Of a stretch of DNA of 64,000 nucleotides, positions 9,601 to 18,339 are shown piece after piece. Source of the stretch: an uncultured Bacteroidales bacterium (GTDB lineage: Bacteria; Bacteroidota; Bacteroidia; Bacteroidales; Muribaculaceae); contig CADBBK010000013.1 in NCBI GenBank assembly GCA_902792895.1, positions 1 to 64,000 of the forward strand, read 5' to 3'. The notes under the pieces are model-generated. The model was not told where the DNA came from and did not search any database. It saw only the letters and a list, made by a program, of their open reading frames with translations. Positions within the stretch are counted from its first letter, which is position 1. The number at the start of each line of letters is the position of its first letter. The translations under genes and the position numbers were made by a program.

Positions 9601-9810
9601 CAGTTGCGTCACGTTGTCGTTAACGGTTACTGTGAATTGACCGTCAAGGTCGGTCGAAGTGCCTTGAGATGAGCCGATGGCTTGCACAGTGGCGCCTATC
9701 AACGGCTCATTGTCACTTGCACTGACGACCTTACCAGTCACTGTCTTGTTGGCCCATGCACTCATACTGATGAGGCATAACACCATGAGAGTTGATAAAA
9801 GTCTCTTCAT
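6622..9810 (-). CDS. SusC/RagA-family TonB-linked outer-membrane transporter
   Basis: 1062 aa, the usual SusC size. Signal peptide (1-20), a carboxypeptidase-regulatory-like beta domain (about 22-95, VTGKVVSASDNEPLIGATV), a TonB-box-like segment (LDEVVVTAMG), the plug domain with the SusC motifs QPLYVVDGVPL and SMTILKGAAATALYG, then a 22-strand-type barrel ending in aromatic FGFNVQVKF. The complex imports oligomers across the outer membrane using TonB energy. It is the first gene of the minus-strand cassette, with SusD 18 nt downstream. The nearest promoter-like site lies about 440 bp upstream (10247-10254), giving an unusually long leader. The substrate cannot be read from the sequence. Confidence 0.95.
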   Translation of the reverse strand: MKRLLSTLMVLCLISMSAWANKTVTGKVVSASDNEPLIGATVQAIGSSQGTSTDLDGQFTVTVNDNVTQLRVSCVGYKSQVVPVSSYVTVALEDANTTLDEVVVTAMGIKREAKALGVSATPIKGDVIAQARTNDIMSSLAGKVAGVQIGETSSDPGTSKSVIIRGVSSLSGSNQPLYVVDGVPLNNSATYSSDGLNSGYDFGNGASAVNPNDVESMTILKGAAATALYGSRAGAGVILITTKKGTKQSRGVGIEYNGGLQWESVMRLPQMQNGFGMGWYGDHTEIENGSWGPAFDGSQQLYGWVYNYSQNMKSYLPIKSNVKDFFATGFRYNNSISFNGATDKSTYFVSLSQINDNGIIPKDADTYTKYTVSARGSHREGNFTFSTSLNYAFQRNHFVTTGQKTGSMYNSIMQTPRDISIVEMKDLDNPFNTPGYYYTPYGVTNPYYIIENYQNEYEQERFYGNLQLDYSFLKYFNATYRFGLDTNTGHHNFGSPNMAALFKDTPNYEDALKDLTGEVSQSITRRREIDQNFMLTYDQQILEDWHVNAQLGFNGNERSYKYLGSTVTNLTIPMWYNLSNSAEIPSTSQSEWKRRFLAVFGSAEFAWRNMVYLTLQGRNDWSSTLPKNNRSYFYPGVSLSFLFSELLKPEQRNIITFGKFRVAWGRTGNDAGVYMTNSVYAQAAAATSGFGNGSSFPFTKVGVNAYSMGNVLGSQNLSPEMTTEFELGLNMAFLQNRFSFDAAYYDRNTDKQIFSLNMDPATGYTAQNMNLGKIRNRGIELLVSVTPVKIGDFQWDINWNYTKNWSKVIKLPDELGGIATIYGLSGGTSLYAIEGEPLGVFKAYVPQMTEDGKIICDGEGQPLVNPEQQIVGSMNYKYLMGFGTTLSWKGVSLTANLDVRHGGMLYSRTKDITYFTGNAIQTAFNNRNPFIVPNSVQQVLDENDNVIGYTENTTPLDETGIFTYWDAGGSELDRAFLVDKSYVKLRNVILSWQMPTKWFAKCFITGVNLSVFGNNLFLWTPKSNTFIDPETSTFGNDLDGNYGEFSANPSSRKFGFNVQVKF

Positions 9811-10241
9811 ACAGTAAACAATTAGTTCATCCTCCGTCAGGCTCAGGCGAGCGCTTACCTAGGCCTGCCGGCGGATTGATGTTGATAATCTCTAAGGTAT
9901 TGAGTAACAGCAAGTGCGCTCTGCTTACTGATTTTTGTCAAGGTCAAGCAGACATCACCCAGGGCGGCACACGGCAAAACCCCTCCGCTGGCTGGATGAG
10001 GCCCGCGAGGTTGATTCAGGTCATTGATTGGCATCATACTACAATTCAATCCGCACTGACTTGTCATGGTCGATGTCATGGTCGATGTCATAGTTTTTTC
10101 TTCACTCGTCTAGGGAAAACGTGCGCATTTTTCCATAATAATTAGAAGAAAGGCGCAAGATTCCGCAGTCATTTTCAAGTCCATAATGCCGCGCGATGGG
10201 CACCGCAAGCCCATCCTAGAGCGCCACATAGTTAGACAAGA
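9811..10241 (-). promoter_or_regulatory. Long predicted 5' leader of the SusC operon
   Basis: If the only good -7 box (10247-10254, minus) is used, the SusC mRNA has about 430 nt of leader. It contains short self-complementary patches, a 12-bp tandem repeat and one 78-codon open frame (minus, ending near 9855) without recognisable protein features. I recognise no known riboswitch consensus. Control of the operon at the RNA level is possible but only inferred from length. Confidence 0.4.
10063..10091. repeat. 12-bp tandem repeat, 2.4 copies
   Basis: GTCATGGTCGAT occurs twice in direct tandem (10063-10074, 10075-10086), followed by GTCAT. It lies inside the predicted SusC leader. The function is unknown; it could be a regulator site or simple slippage. 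Confidence 0.7.
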
Positions 10242-10246
10242 TGACG

Positions 10247-10274
10247 CAAAGATAATAATTTTTCACATATACAA
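10247..10274 (-). promoter_or_regulatory. Predicted promoter of the SusC operon
   Basis: On the minus strand TATCTTTG (10254-10247) matches the -7 consensus exactly, with a TTG (10274-10272) 17 bp upstream. Usual spacing is 19-21, so the -33 match is approximate. A long A/T tract (about 10284-10301) lies just upstream. Confidence 0.6.
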
Positions 10275-10436
10275 CACCATTTTTTAAAAAAAATTTTTAC
10301 CAGCCATTTTCACAGGCACCGGGGGCGACGGCACGCACCTGCCGCGCCTCACAGCGTTTCACTTACCATTATGAAAAAAAATAGGAGATTTACAAAAAAA
10401 ATGCCGCTTAACACATTATAAATAAAATAAATTCAC

Positions 10437-10444
10437 TATCTTTG
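10437..10444 (+). promoter_or_regulatory. -7 promoter element (TATCTTTG) for the 1963-aa protein
   Basis: An exact TAnnTTTG match on the plus strand, 132 bp before the start codon at 10576, divergent from the SusC promoter about 185 bp away. No clear -33 TTG is present, so an activator may be needed. The leader of about 125 nt is AT-rich. Confidence 0.6.
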
Positions 10445-10575
10445 CCGCAACTATACCTAACTACTATACTGTTTAGGTAAGAACTGAATCATTACACCTA
10501 GCTAAAACTATAAACTTTAACAATAGAACTATAAACAACCATTCTTTTTTTAATTAACTTTAATCACTATTATTT

Positions 10576-13500
10576 ATGAAGTACTTTAATCTAAAATTTC
10601 TATTACTGTTCTTCGCCCTAGCCGTGGCGCTACCGCCAGCCTGGGCCGCACGTGTGACAGATGCGATCACCGCTGCTGATTTGGCAGCGACAAGTACGAC
10701 GTACGTAGTCACTTCAACTCCTGTCGCAAAAGAAAGTGGTGCAACTTATGTTGCGAAAACCGCTTTGAAAAGCAACGCAATTGCACTTAACAAAAACTCC
10801 GAGGCATTCATTGCTTGCAATGCTTCGGGAGGTACCGCTAAGGCAATCACGATCACATTCTCCTCTGCGAACGAAGGAAGCCGAACCATTGAAGTTTATG
10901 GCAAGAACACTTCTTACTCAACTACTGACATGTGGAGCAGTGCCTCGACAAGAGGCACAAAGATTACTGATGTTGGTTCCTATTATTACAACGCTCAAAG
11001 AGTGGAGTTAACTGGTGATTACCAGTATATCGGTATCCGATTTAGCAACTCTAATGACGTCCTTATCGACAAAGTTGAAATTGAATGGAGCACCCCCGAG
11101 GACTATGACGCTGAGTTGACCTCTGCGGCAACATTGAACATCGGTAAGACGTCTCCCAACGTGGCAATCACTAAAAATGTGACCATCAAGAACGTTGGCA
11201 TCCAGTCGTTTACCCCCACGGTAACCATAATTGGAGATGAGTTCAGCACGACCTACACACCCGCCGCAATCGCTAAGGGTGAAACCGCCACGATTCCCGT
11301 CGTATTCACTCCGACCACTACGGGAACATTCGAGGGACTGATGAACATCGGCGCTGTCGAGAGTAGTAATATTGACTTTGATATTGATCTGGCTGGTACC
11401 TGTGCACTTGAGATGACAGTGTGCAATAATAATGAGTCAACAGGTTATCTACCCGTTTATGGATATAATCATGACTCGTATAACCAGATTAACCAAATGG
11501 TTTATCCCTCCACAATGCTGCAAAGCTTGAATGGCAAGAAAATCACCGCGATGACATTCCACTTAAGTGGTGGAATGAGGTTCTATAATGGTGATGTTAC
11601 CTTCTCCTTAGCCAATTTGAGTGCAAACACCCCCCCCTACGAATCAACACCCACTCGCATCGAGGGATTTACCAAAGTACATACTGAGGTTATGCCCGGA
11701 AGTTCACAGCCCAGTTTGACCGAATGGACAATCCTTTTTGATGAGCCGTTTACTTACACTGGCGGCGACTTACTCATTGATGTCGCCACGACAAAGGGAG
11801 ATTGGGGTTCAACCTATTTCTATGGTGCTACTCAAGGCAGCAATCAAAGCTATTACACCAGTGAAAGCAACACCTATGAGGCAGTCAATTTCTTGCCTAA
11901 AATAACCTTCGCCTATATTGAGGGCGGTGAGACTCCTGTTGTCAATGTAGATGCTCCCGTGTTTGATCCTGAGGATGGCACTACCTTTGAGGAGAACCTC
12001 ACGGTTACCTTGACTTGCGCTACCGCTGGTGCTAACATCCAGTACAGCTACAATGGCGAGTACTTCACCGACTACAACGCTCCCATCGTAATTGGTGAGA
12101 CCACGACCATCTATGCCAAGGCCGTTCTGGGCACCAACGAGAGCGCGGTTGTTCAAGCAACCTACACCAAGGAAGCCGCTACTGGAATCATTACTGATTT
12201 CAAGGAGACATTTACCGACTGTGATGGTACTGGAGGTAACGATGGCTCATGGTCTGGAAATATTGCCTCCAGTGCTTTCAATGACAGCAAGGCAGATAAT
12301 GCTGGCTGGGCATTGGTATCAGGAAATGCTGCCAATGAATGTATTAAGTTAGGAACAGGCAGCAAGCAAGGCTCTGCTACAACACCTAACATTGCCGTTA
12401 CCCCTGGAATTACCTATACATTGACTTTCAATGCAGGTGCATGGGTAGGCGACCAGAACACACTTAACATTTCAGCAACAGGTGGCAATTTGAGCCAGTC
12501 ATCCGTTACTCTTAACAGTGGTAGCTGGAATAACTATACACTGACTTTCACTGCTACTGATGAAATCGCTACAATCACATTCTCTGGAGTTCAAGTAAGT
12601 AAGGCGCGCTTCTTCCTTGATGAGATTGTCCTGACCCACGATGCTAACACTCAACCGACTCAGCAGGTTGCTACTCCAACCTTCAATCCCGCGCAAGGTG
12701 AGTACACTGAGGCTCAGAACGTGACCATCACTTGTGCTACTGTGGATGCTACCATCCACTACACCACCGATGGTACCGAGCCCACTGCCGAGAGTGCTGT
12801 TTACGCCGAGCCTATCGCTGTCGGTGAGACGACGACCATCAAGGCTATTGCCATGAAGGCCGGCATGACCAACAGTGAGATTGCTACCGCAACCTACACC
12901 ATCAACATCCCCTCTGGCGAGGGCACGACCTTCGTTAAGGTAACTGCTGCCGACCAGCTTGTTGCCGGCAAGAAGTACATCATCGTTAGTGGCAACAAGG
13001 CTCTGGGTGTTACACCCACTGGCAACTTCCTCTCAGCCATCGACGTCACTGGTGGAAACGAGGTTACTGTTAGCGACGAAGGTGTTGCTATCATGACCCT
13101 GGGTGGCACTGCAGGACATTACACCCTCGCCTTGGGAGACAATTATCTGCACGCCGTCAACTCCACTAGCCTGGACTTTGGTGCCTCTACCGAATGGGCT
13201 ATCTCTGACTATAATGGCACGCTTGACGGCTACCGTGTAAAGCATGTTGATTATAACCGTGCAGTAAGGTACGCAGCCGGTTACAATCGCTTCGGTAACT
13301 ACTCAACCTCGGACGACAACTCTGTGTATGGTTGGATTTACGTTGAGAAGCCTAGTGGCACTGCCGAGCCTGTGGATCCTGAGATGTCATTTGGCGAGAC
13401 GACGGCATTCACCGTTTATCCCGAAGCTGACTTCACGGCTCCCACGCTGACCACCAATCCCGCTGACCTGCCTGTGACCTACAGCAGCACCGACGAGAAC

Positions 13501-16467
13501 GTTGCCGTGGTTGATCCCGTTACTGGCGAGGTTGTCATCGGCACGAAGATCGGTACCACGACCATCACTGCAAGTTTCGCTGGCAACGATGAGTACAATG
13601 CCGCTACCGCTACCTACACCATCACCGTGGAGGCTAGGCCCTTCCTGATGGCCGATCCCACGACGCTCACGATGACTACCACCGTAGGCACCAGCGTCGA
13701 GAAGAAGTTCACCGTCATGGGCGAAAACCTCAAGGGCAACGTGACCTTGACGCTCAACGACGAGAACGAGGTTTACAGCATCGATCCCGCCACCATCACC
13801 GTGGGCGCTAAGGCTGACGGCGAGGCTAGCGAGGAAATCACCGTGACCTACAACCCCACCGCTGTGGGCACGCACAATGCTACGATCACCATTGCCAGCC
13901 AGGATGCTGAGGACGTAACCATTACCCTGAACGGTACGTCGACCAAGCCCGCCCTGAGCATGGCTCTGACTCCTGCCGAGGGCACCTTCACCGTTGGTGA
14001 GGACGCCAAGGTTTACGTCACCTTGCAGAACGGTGATGAAAACACCATGGTAACCTACAAGATCAACAATGGTACCGAGCAGAATTACACCGAGGAAGGT
14101 ATCGTGCTGCCTAACACCAAGGCCGGCCCCGTGACCGTCGATGCGTTTGCTACCGACGGCGAGCGCGAGGCTACTGCCAGCGCTACCTACACCTTCGAGG
14201 CTGCTGAGGCTATCGTTGTGACCTTGAATCCCGCTGGCGGTCAATACTACGTTGGCGACCAGATAATGGTTACCGTTGCTGCCGAGAACACCATCGGCGA
14301 CTACCTGGTTACCTACAAGATTAACGATGGCGAGGAGCAGGACTATGACGGCACCGGCATCGTGATCACCAACGACCAGATGGGCACCGTTAACCTCGAG
14401 GTTACCGTGGCCGACGGTTATGAGCATGAGACTGGCGGCACCGCTACCGGCGCTTACAACTTCATCGTTCGTCCCGTAGTCGAGACCCCGACGTTCTCGC
14501 CCATGCCCGGCTCTTACACCGAGGCCCAGAACGTGACCATCTCCTGTGCTACCGAGGGTGCTACCATCCTCTACAGCACCGATGGCGGCAACTCCTGGAC
14601 CACGGGTAACACCGTTAACATCAGCGAGACCACTACCCTGATGGCCAAGGCCACCAAGGAAGATGGCGGTTACATCCCCAGCGAGGTGGCTACCGGCAAG
14701 TACACCATCATCGTTGAGACCCCGCTCCAGCCCATTGAGCCCATGAATGGCTACTTCAGTGTGACCAACAATGGTAACAACAAGTATGTGAACGTTGCCG
14801 GCCGCAAGACCATCAACTTCACCGATGCTCCCGACCAGATGGCCGGTACCGTAATCCGCCTCGAGACCAATGAAGTTGGCCAGGTACAGACCCTGCGCTC
14901 GCAGGCCGCTGACCTCCAGGGTTACGCCAACCGTGCCATGAAGTATGTTCCCGAGATCGTACAACTCGTTGCCGACAAGCTCCATGCCGAGGGCGACGGC
15001 AATCTGCTGGGCGATGAAGGCCTCGACGCCATCATGGCCAAGTTTGACGAGTGCTTCGACTACCACCTGTATGTTGAGGAGGCCGAGGGCGGCTACCGCC
15101 TGTACGGCAAGACCCCGAGCATGCAGCCCGTGGTTGATTTCTACCGCGAGCACACCACTCAGGTTGAGACCAAGCTGCCGATGCTCGAGCAGTTCATCAA
15201 CGACGCTATCGACAAGGTACTCAACAAGACCAACGGCAGTGGCAGCAGCATTCTGAAGCACTTCAGCCTGCATGAGACCTGGCAGCGCATGGGCGGCACC
15301 CTGACCGAACCCGTGGACGATGCTTCGACCATGCAGTTCTACCGCGAGGTACTCAACGACAAGGACAACGTGTGGAGCTTCGCCTATGAGACAGCGATGA
15401 CCTACTGGGAGCGCGTGAAGAAACATCCTCGTTATCCCGAGTTGAAGGAACAGCTGGGCGAGTTTGCCGACTACATCGAGAAGATCGAGGATGTTCATCC
15501 CGACTTCAAGTACTACATCGTACAGCAGAACGGCAAGATCGACTACATCAGCCAGGGCAACAAGGATATCCAGGGCAATGATCCCAGGACCATCTGGACC
15601 CTGAACCCGCGCACCGACTTCAAGGTGAACATCCCCGAGGAGAACGCTATCGCTTCGGAGTATGCCGCTACGCTCTACACCGACTTTGCTTACACACTGC
15701 CCGAGGGTGTTACCGCCTACAAGGTGACCACCGTAACGGCCCAGGGTGTTGCACAGCTCGCTGCGCTGGAGGGTACCATCCCCGCTCAGACGCCCGTCAT
15801 CCTCAAGGCTACCACGCCTGGTGTGAAGACGCTGACCTTGAGCATGGATGCTACAGCTGCTCCCACCGACAACATGCTCGTTGGTGCTGACTACTTCATC
15901 CAGGAGTACAACATCCGCACGCCGCAAGTCGAGTCCTTGTTCAACATGGTTAAGGACCTGCTGGGTGAGAGCTTCTACAACAACTATGTGGCCAAGTACG
16001 AGCACCTGATGCTCAAGACCGCCGGTACTGTCAACAACAAGTACTTCTGGGCATTGAGCAGCGATGACCTCGACAAGGCTGTCGTAATGGGTGAGAACAA
16101 CGAGATGACCAGTGTTGTACGCACCTTGAGCACCGGTGAAGATGGATTGGGCTTCTACAAGCTGTGGAGCGCACCTGCCAACCAGGCCTTCCTTGCTACC
16201 GACAAGTTCAATCCCGTGAAGCTGACCATCAAGGGTGACATCGACCGCGATGGCATTGTTTCAATCAATGACGTTACGGCATTGATCGACATCCTGCTCA
16301 TGCTGCCCGAGAGGCCCTACGAGGTTCCGTACGACTACGTTGCTGCCGACTTCAACGAGACCGACGGCATTGAGATCTCTGACCTTTCTGACCTGATTGA
16401 GTACCTGCTGACACTGCCTGCGGTTCCGGTTACCCCCGCTGATCCGCTGGTACCTCAGGACGACTAA
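10576..16467 (+). CDS. Giant secreted multidomain protein with chitobiase-type and dockerin-like domains
   Basis: 1963 aa, function unknown. Signal peptide 1-25 (ends PPAWAA). Domains judged by eye are a beta-sandwich (about 30-175) and an Ig/choice-of-anchor type domain (180-275). Three chitobiase C-terminal-type repeats follow near 457-530, 697-775 and 1302-1378, each with a CATxGATIxYSxDG-like core. They surround a jelly-roll (535-690), a trefoil-like segment (782-925) and further Ig-like domains (935-1300). Residues about 1385-1885 form a beta module interrupted by a helical insert (about 1440-1640). The end (about 1890-1950) is a dockerin-like pair of calcium loops (GDIDRDGIVSINDV). No catalytic motif is recognised, so adhesion or polysaccharide binding is more likely than hydrolysis. 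It is divergent from the SusC operon, has its own -7 box, and is closed by a terminator at 16482-16526. Confidence 0.85.
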   Translation: MKYFNLKFLLLFFALAVALPPAWAARVTDAITAADLAATSTTYVVTSTPVAKESGATYVAKTALKSNAIALNKNSEAFIACNASGGTAKAITITFSSANEGSRTIEVYGKNTSYSTTDMWSSASTRGTKITDVGSYYYNAQRVELTGDYQYIGIRFSNSNDVLIDKVEIEWSTPEDYDAELTSAATLNIGKTSPNVAITKNVTIKNVGIQSFTPTVTIIGDEFSTTYTPAAIAKGETATIPVVFTPTTTGTFEGLMNIGAVESSNIDFDIDLAGTCALEMTVCNNNESTGYLPVYGYNHDSYNQINQMVYPSTMLQSLNGKKITAMTFHLSGGMRFYNGDVTFSLANLSANTPPYESTPTRIEGFTKVHTEVMPGSSQPSLTEWTILFDEPFTYTGGDLLIDVATTKGDWGSTYFYGATQGSNQSYYTSESNTYEAVNFLPKITFAYIEGGETPVVNVDAPVFDPEDGTTFEENLTVTLTCATAGANIQYSYNGEYFTDYNAPIVIGETTTIYAKAVLGTNESAVVQATYTKEAATGIITDFKETFTDCDGTGGNDGSWSGNIASSAFNDSKADNAGWALVSGNAANECIKLGTGSKQGSATTPNIAVTPGITYTLTFNAGAWVGDQNTLNISATGGNLSQSSVTLNSGSWNNYTLTFTATDEIATITFSGVQVSKARFFLDEIVLTHDANTQPTQQVATPTFNPAQGEYTEAQNVTITCATVDATIHYTTDGTEPTAESAVYAEPIAVGETTTIKAIAMKAGMTNSEIATATYTINIPSGEGTTFVKVTAADQLVAGKKYIIVSGNKALGVTPTGNFLSAIDVTGGNEVTVSDEGVAIMTLGGTAGHYTLALGDNYLHAVNSTSLDFGASTEWAISDYNGTLDGYRVKHVDYNRAVRYAAGYNRFGNYSTSDDNSVYGWIYVEKPSGTAEPVDPEMSFGETTAFTVYPEADFTAPTLTTNPADLPVTYSSTDENVAVVDPVTGEVVIGTKIGTTTITASFAGNDEYNAATATYTITVEARPFLMADPTTLTMTTTVGTSVEKKFTVMGENLKGNVTLTLNDENEVYSIDPATITVGAKADGEASEEITVTYNPTAVGTHNATITIASQDAEDVTITLNGTSTKPALSMALTPAEGTFTVGEDAKVYVTLQNGDENTMVTYKINNGTEQNYTEEGIVLPNTKAGPVTVDAFATDGEREATASATYTFEAAEAIVVTLNPAGGQYYVGDQIMVTVAAENTIGDYLVTYKINDGEEQDYDGTGIVITNDQMGTVNLEVTVADGYEHETGGTATGAYNFIVRPVVETPTFSPMPGSYTEAQNVTISCATEGATILYSTDGGNSWTTGNTVNISETTTLMAKATKEDGGYIPSEVATGKYTIIVETPLQPIEPMNGYFSVTNNGNNKYVNVAGRKTINFTDAPDQMAGTVIRLETNEVGQVQTLRSQAADLQGYANRAMKYVPEIVQLVADKLHAEGDGNLLGDEGLDAIMAKFDECFDYHLYVEEAEGGYRLYGKTPSMQPVVDFYREHTTQVETKLPMLEQFINDAIDKVLNKTNGSGSSILKHFSLHETWQRMGGTLTEPVDDASTMQFYREVLNDKDNVWSFAYETAMTYWERVKKHPRYPELKEQLGEFADYIEKIEDVHPDFKYYIVQQNGKIDYISQGNKDIQGNDPRTIWTLNPRTDFKVNIPEENAIASEYAATLYTDFAYTLPEGVTAYKVTTVTAQGVAQLAALEGTIPAQTPVILKATTPGVKTLTLSMDATAAPTDNMLVGADYFIQEYNIRTPQVESLFNMVKDLLGESFYNNYVAKYEHLMLKTAGTVNNKYFWALSSDDLDKAVVMGENNEMTSVVRTLSTGEDGLGFYKLWSAPANQAFLATDKFNPVKLTIKGDIDRDGIVSINDVTALIDILLMLPERPYEVPYDYVAADFNETDGIEISDLSDLIEYLLTLPAVPVTPADPLVPQDD

Positions 16468-16481
16468 TCATTCCGATCCTA

Positions 16482-16526
16482 ATTGTGGGCAATCCCATGG
16501 GCTTCATGGGTTGCCCACAATTTTTT
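16482..16526 (+). terminator. Rho-independent terminator
   Basis: ATTGTGGGCAATCCCATG pairs with CATGGGTTGCCCACAAT (one bulged base) around a 5-nt loop and is followed directly by TTTTTT. It lies 14 nt after the stop codon of the giant secreted protein. Confidence 0.9.
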
Positions 16527-16613
16527 CTGAATCGGATTCTGTATCAGGTCGTTTCACGACACTTTTAGCTATTCTTTTAAAACCATCAATTTCAAGATTA
16601 AATCGAAATTTTT

Positions 16614-17993
16614 ATGAAAAACTTCATGCAACAACTGTGCGCTGCAGGCCTGCTGGCACTGTGTGCCCTGCCCTGTATGGCACAGATCAACGGCACGGGT
16701 TACTACCGTATCTACAATGCGCAGAACACGAGCGACTACATCACGATTGCCAACGACAAGTTCAACTTCCATAAAGCCATCGCTACGGCCTGCGGAGGGC
16801 TGAATCAAGCCATGGGCTCAGCGGGCCAGGCTCGAGCTATGGAATGTGTGGGCCGCTACCTGCAGACCGACATCCACCTGGTGAATGACGCGGACTTCAC
16901 CACACCGGCAGCAGTGATCTATTGCCAGAAGGAGAACGACAATCCCAACAACAAGCGGTACAACCTGATTGGACAGGGTACGAGTCTGCTCACGCTGACT
17001 GCCGGCACCTATTCCGCTAGTGCCACACTTAAATTCTACGATAACTACATCACCATCAATTCCGTCGGCGGCAGCGGTGCCAACACACAATACACGGCAA
17101 GCATCCAGCTGAAAGCGCAGAATAACATTTTGGCTAATCTGGGAACACGCTATTTTGTGGACGACAGCGGCACATTCGGCATCAACACCTCCTACAGTGC
17201 ACAGAATGCCAAGTGGTATATCTTGCCGGTAAACCACTTCAACGTGGTGCCTGAAGTGGAATTCAACGGAAAGTATTACACGACGGTCAAGGTGCCCTTC
17301 GCCTGCAAGCTGAGTGGGCAGGTGGAGAAGGCCTACGTGATCACAGCGGTCAATGATGGCGTGCTGGAGTATCAGGAGATTGCCACCACTGGCGGCACCA
17401 TCCCCATCGGCACTCCCGTCGTGCTCGAGTGCGGCTCGCCCAATGCGGCCGACTGCCAGCTCATCCCTACCGGAGCACCCAAGTTTACGGCACCCAATAG
17501 TTCCATATCGAACAGCGACGCTCCCACTGCCGACGAGTCATCGGATTATACGGGAACCAATCTGCTGAAAGGCACCTACTTCTGCAACACCGACGGCAGC
17601 CTCTCGTTCCCGACCCCCAGTGGTACCAGCTCGTTCAATGCCAACCACAACACGTCATCTACTGGCCCGCAGAAGTATGTCCTCGGCATCACCGAGTCGG
17701 GCAAGTTGGGCTTCGTCAAGGCCACTGTCACCTACATGCCCGCCAACAAGGCATGGCTCGAGAGTGCGGCCGAGTTCCCCTGGGAACTGCCTGTTACCGT
17801 GATGCTGGGCGATGTTGACGACGACGGTGCCGTGGGCATCAGCGACGTGAGTGTGCTCATCGACTATCTGCTGGGCAACGACGTTGACCCGTTCAATGCC
17901 GAGAACGCCAACGTCAACCAGGACGAGGGCATCTCGATTGCCGACGTATCGGACTTGATCGACATGCTGCTCAACGCCAACCCCGCACAGTAA
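16614..17993 (+). CDS. Secreted dockerin-tailed protein, paralogous module to upstream giant protein
   Basis: 459 aa, function unknown. Signal peptide 1-23 (ends CMAQ). The mature start (NGTGYYRIYNAQN) looks like the opening of a ricin-type beta-trefoil. A beta-rich middle contains a YYTTVKVPFACKL strand pair and a TIPIGTPVVLEC segment. The C terminus (about 400-459) has two dockerin-like calcium loops (GDVDDDGAVGISDVSVLIDY and NQDEGISIADVSDLIDM). The same order (GYFSVTNNGNNKYV, DFAYTLPEGVTAYKV, TIPAQTPVILKA, then dockerin) occurs in the C-terminal part of the 1963-aa protein, so the two are related. It has its own terminators on both sides and is probably a separate transcript. No catalytic residues are recognised. 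Confidence 0.8.
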   Translation: MKNFMQQLCAAGLLALCALPCMAQINGTGYYRIYNAQNTSDYITIANDKFNFHKAIATACGGLNQAMGSAGQARAMECVGRYLQTDIHLVNDADFTTPAAVIYCQKENDNPNNKRYNLIGQGTSLLTLTAGTYSASATLKFYDNYITINSVGGSGANTQYTASIQLKAQNNILANLGTRYFVDDSGTFGINTSYSAQNAKWYILPVNHFNVVPEVEFNGKYYTTVKVPFACKLSGQVEKAYVITAVNDGVLEYQEIATTGGTIPIGTPVVLECGSPNAADCQLIPTGAPKFTAPNSSISNSDAPTADESSDYTGTNLLKGTYFCNTDGSLSFPTPSGTSSFNANHNTSSTGPQKYVLGITESGKLGFVKATVTYMPANKAWLESAAEFPWELPVTVMLGDVDDDGAVGISDVSVLIDYLLGNDVDPFNAENANVNQDEGISIADVSDLIDMLLNANPAQ

Positions 17994-18068
17994 GTGCCAC
18001 CGCTACAGCTGTCAGCGCACAATGCAAGATCGATGAAACTACAACGAGCAAGATATCTGAGACAAGTA

Positions 18069-18090
18069 GAGATGCAAAATTTTGCGTCTC
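18069..18090. repeat. Palindromic GAGACGCAAAA-type repeat, copy 1
   Basis: GAGATGCAAAATTTTGCGTCTC is preceded by GTA and forms a hairpin with one wobble pair. Related copies lie at 37434-37455 and, split apart, at 59656-59742. All are intergenic and are followed by similar bases (AGGAACAGCATTTCG here, AGGACAGCATTTGCG at 59744). Confidence 0.75.
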
Positions 18091-18148
18091 CAGGAACAGC
18101 ATTTCGCTGATAGCTCGAGCGGCAATTCATCGAACTGACATTAACACA

Positions 18149-18201
18149 AATTGGTGCCCGCCGAAATCCCGAGGGATTCCATGGCGGGCACCAATTGTTT
18201 T
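18149..18201 (+). terminator. Rho-independent terminator
   Basis: AATTGGTGCCCGCC (18149-18162) pairs perfectly with GGCGGGCACCAATT (18183-18196), with a small inner stem ATCCC/GGGAT, followed by GTTTTTG. It ends the transcript of the 459-aa protein, about 155 nt after its stop codon. Confidence 0.88.
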
Positions 18202-18260
18202 TGTAACAATATAGCAGTTGACCTTGAAAGTACTTTCAATTTCGCTAAAGATTCGCGTAA

Positions 18261-18285
18261 TTAGCATTAGCCCCTCAGGGTTTGG
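18261..18285 (-). repeat. Dispersed 25-bp repeat, copy A
   Basis: Read on the minus strand, this 25-bp stretch (begins CCAAACCCTGAGGGGC) matches 29412-29436 on the plus strand at 23 of 25 positions. It lies 3' of the GH97 gene. Its role is unknown. Confidence 0.6.
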
Positions 18286-18339
18286 GCCGGCCGCTATATT
18301 ATTGCCATTTGTTTTTGTGTCGTTGGCGGGTGCAGGACG

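Noticed and set aside
8173..9672. 499-codon plus-strand frame opposite SusC
   Set aside because: Shadow of the SusC-like gene, which has signal peptide, plug and barrel motifs; the shadow is Val/Leu/His-rich with no family likeness.
9855..10091. 78-codon frame in the SusC leader, starting within the 12-bp repeat
   Set aside because: No homology, odd composition and no translation signals. It is mentioned only as a possible leader ORF.
9811..10241. Known riboswitch in the SusC leader
   Set aside because: I could not match cobalamin, TPP, SAM or other consensus cores by eye. An Infernal/Rfam search would decide.
13387..16005. 872-codon open frame on the minus strand opposite the giant secreted protein
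   Set aside because: It mirrors the codon bias of the true plus-strand gene, has no recognisable domain, and its start and stop have no promoter or spacer context.
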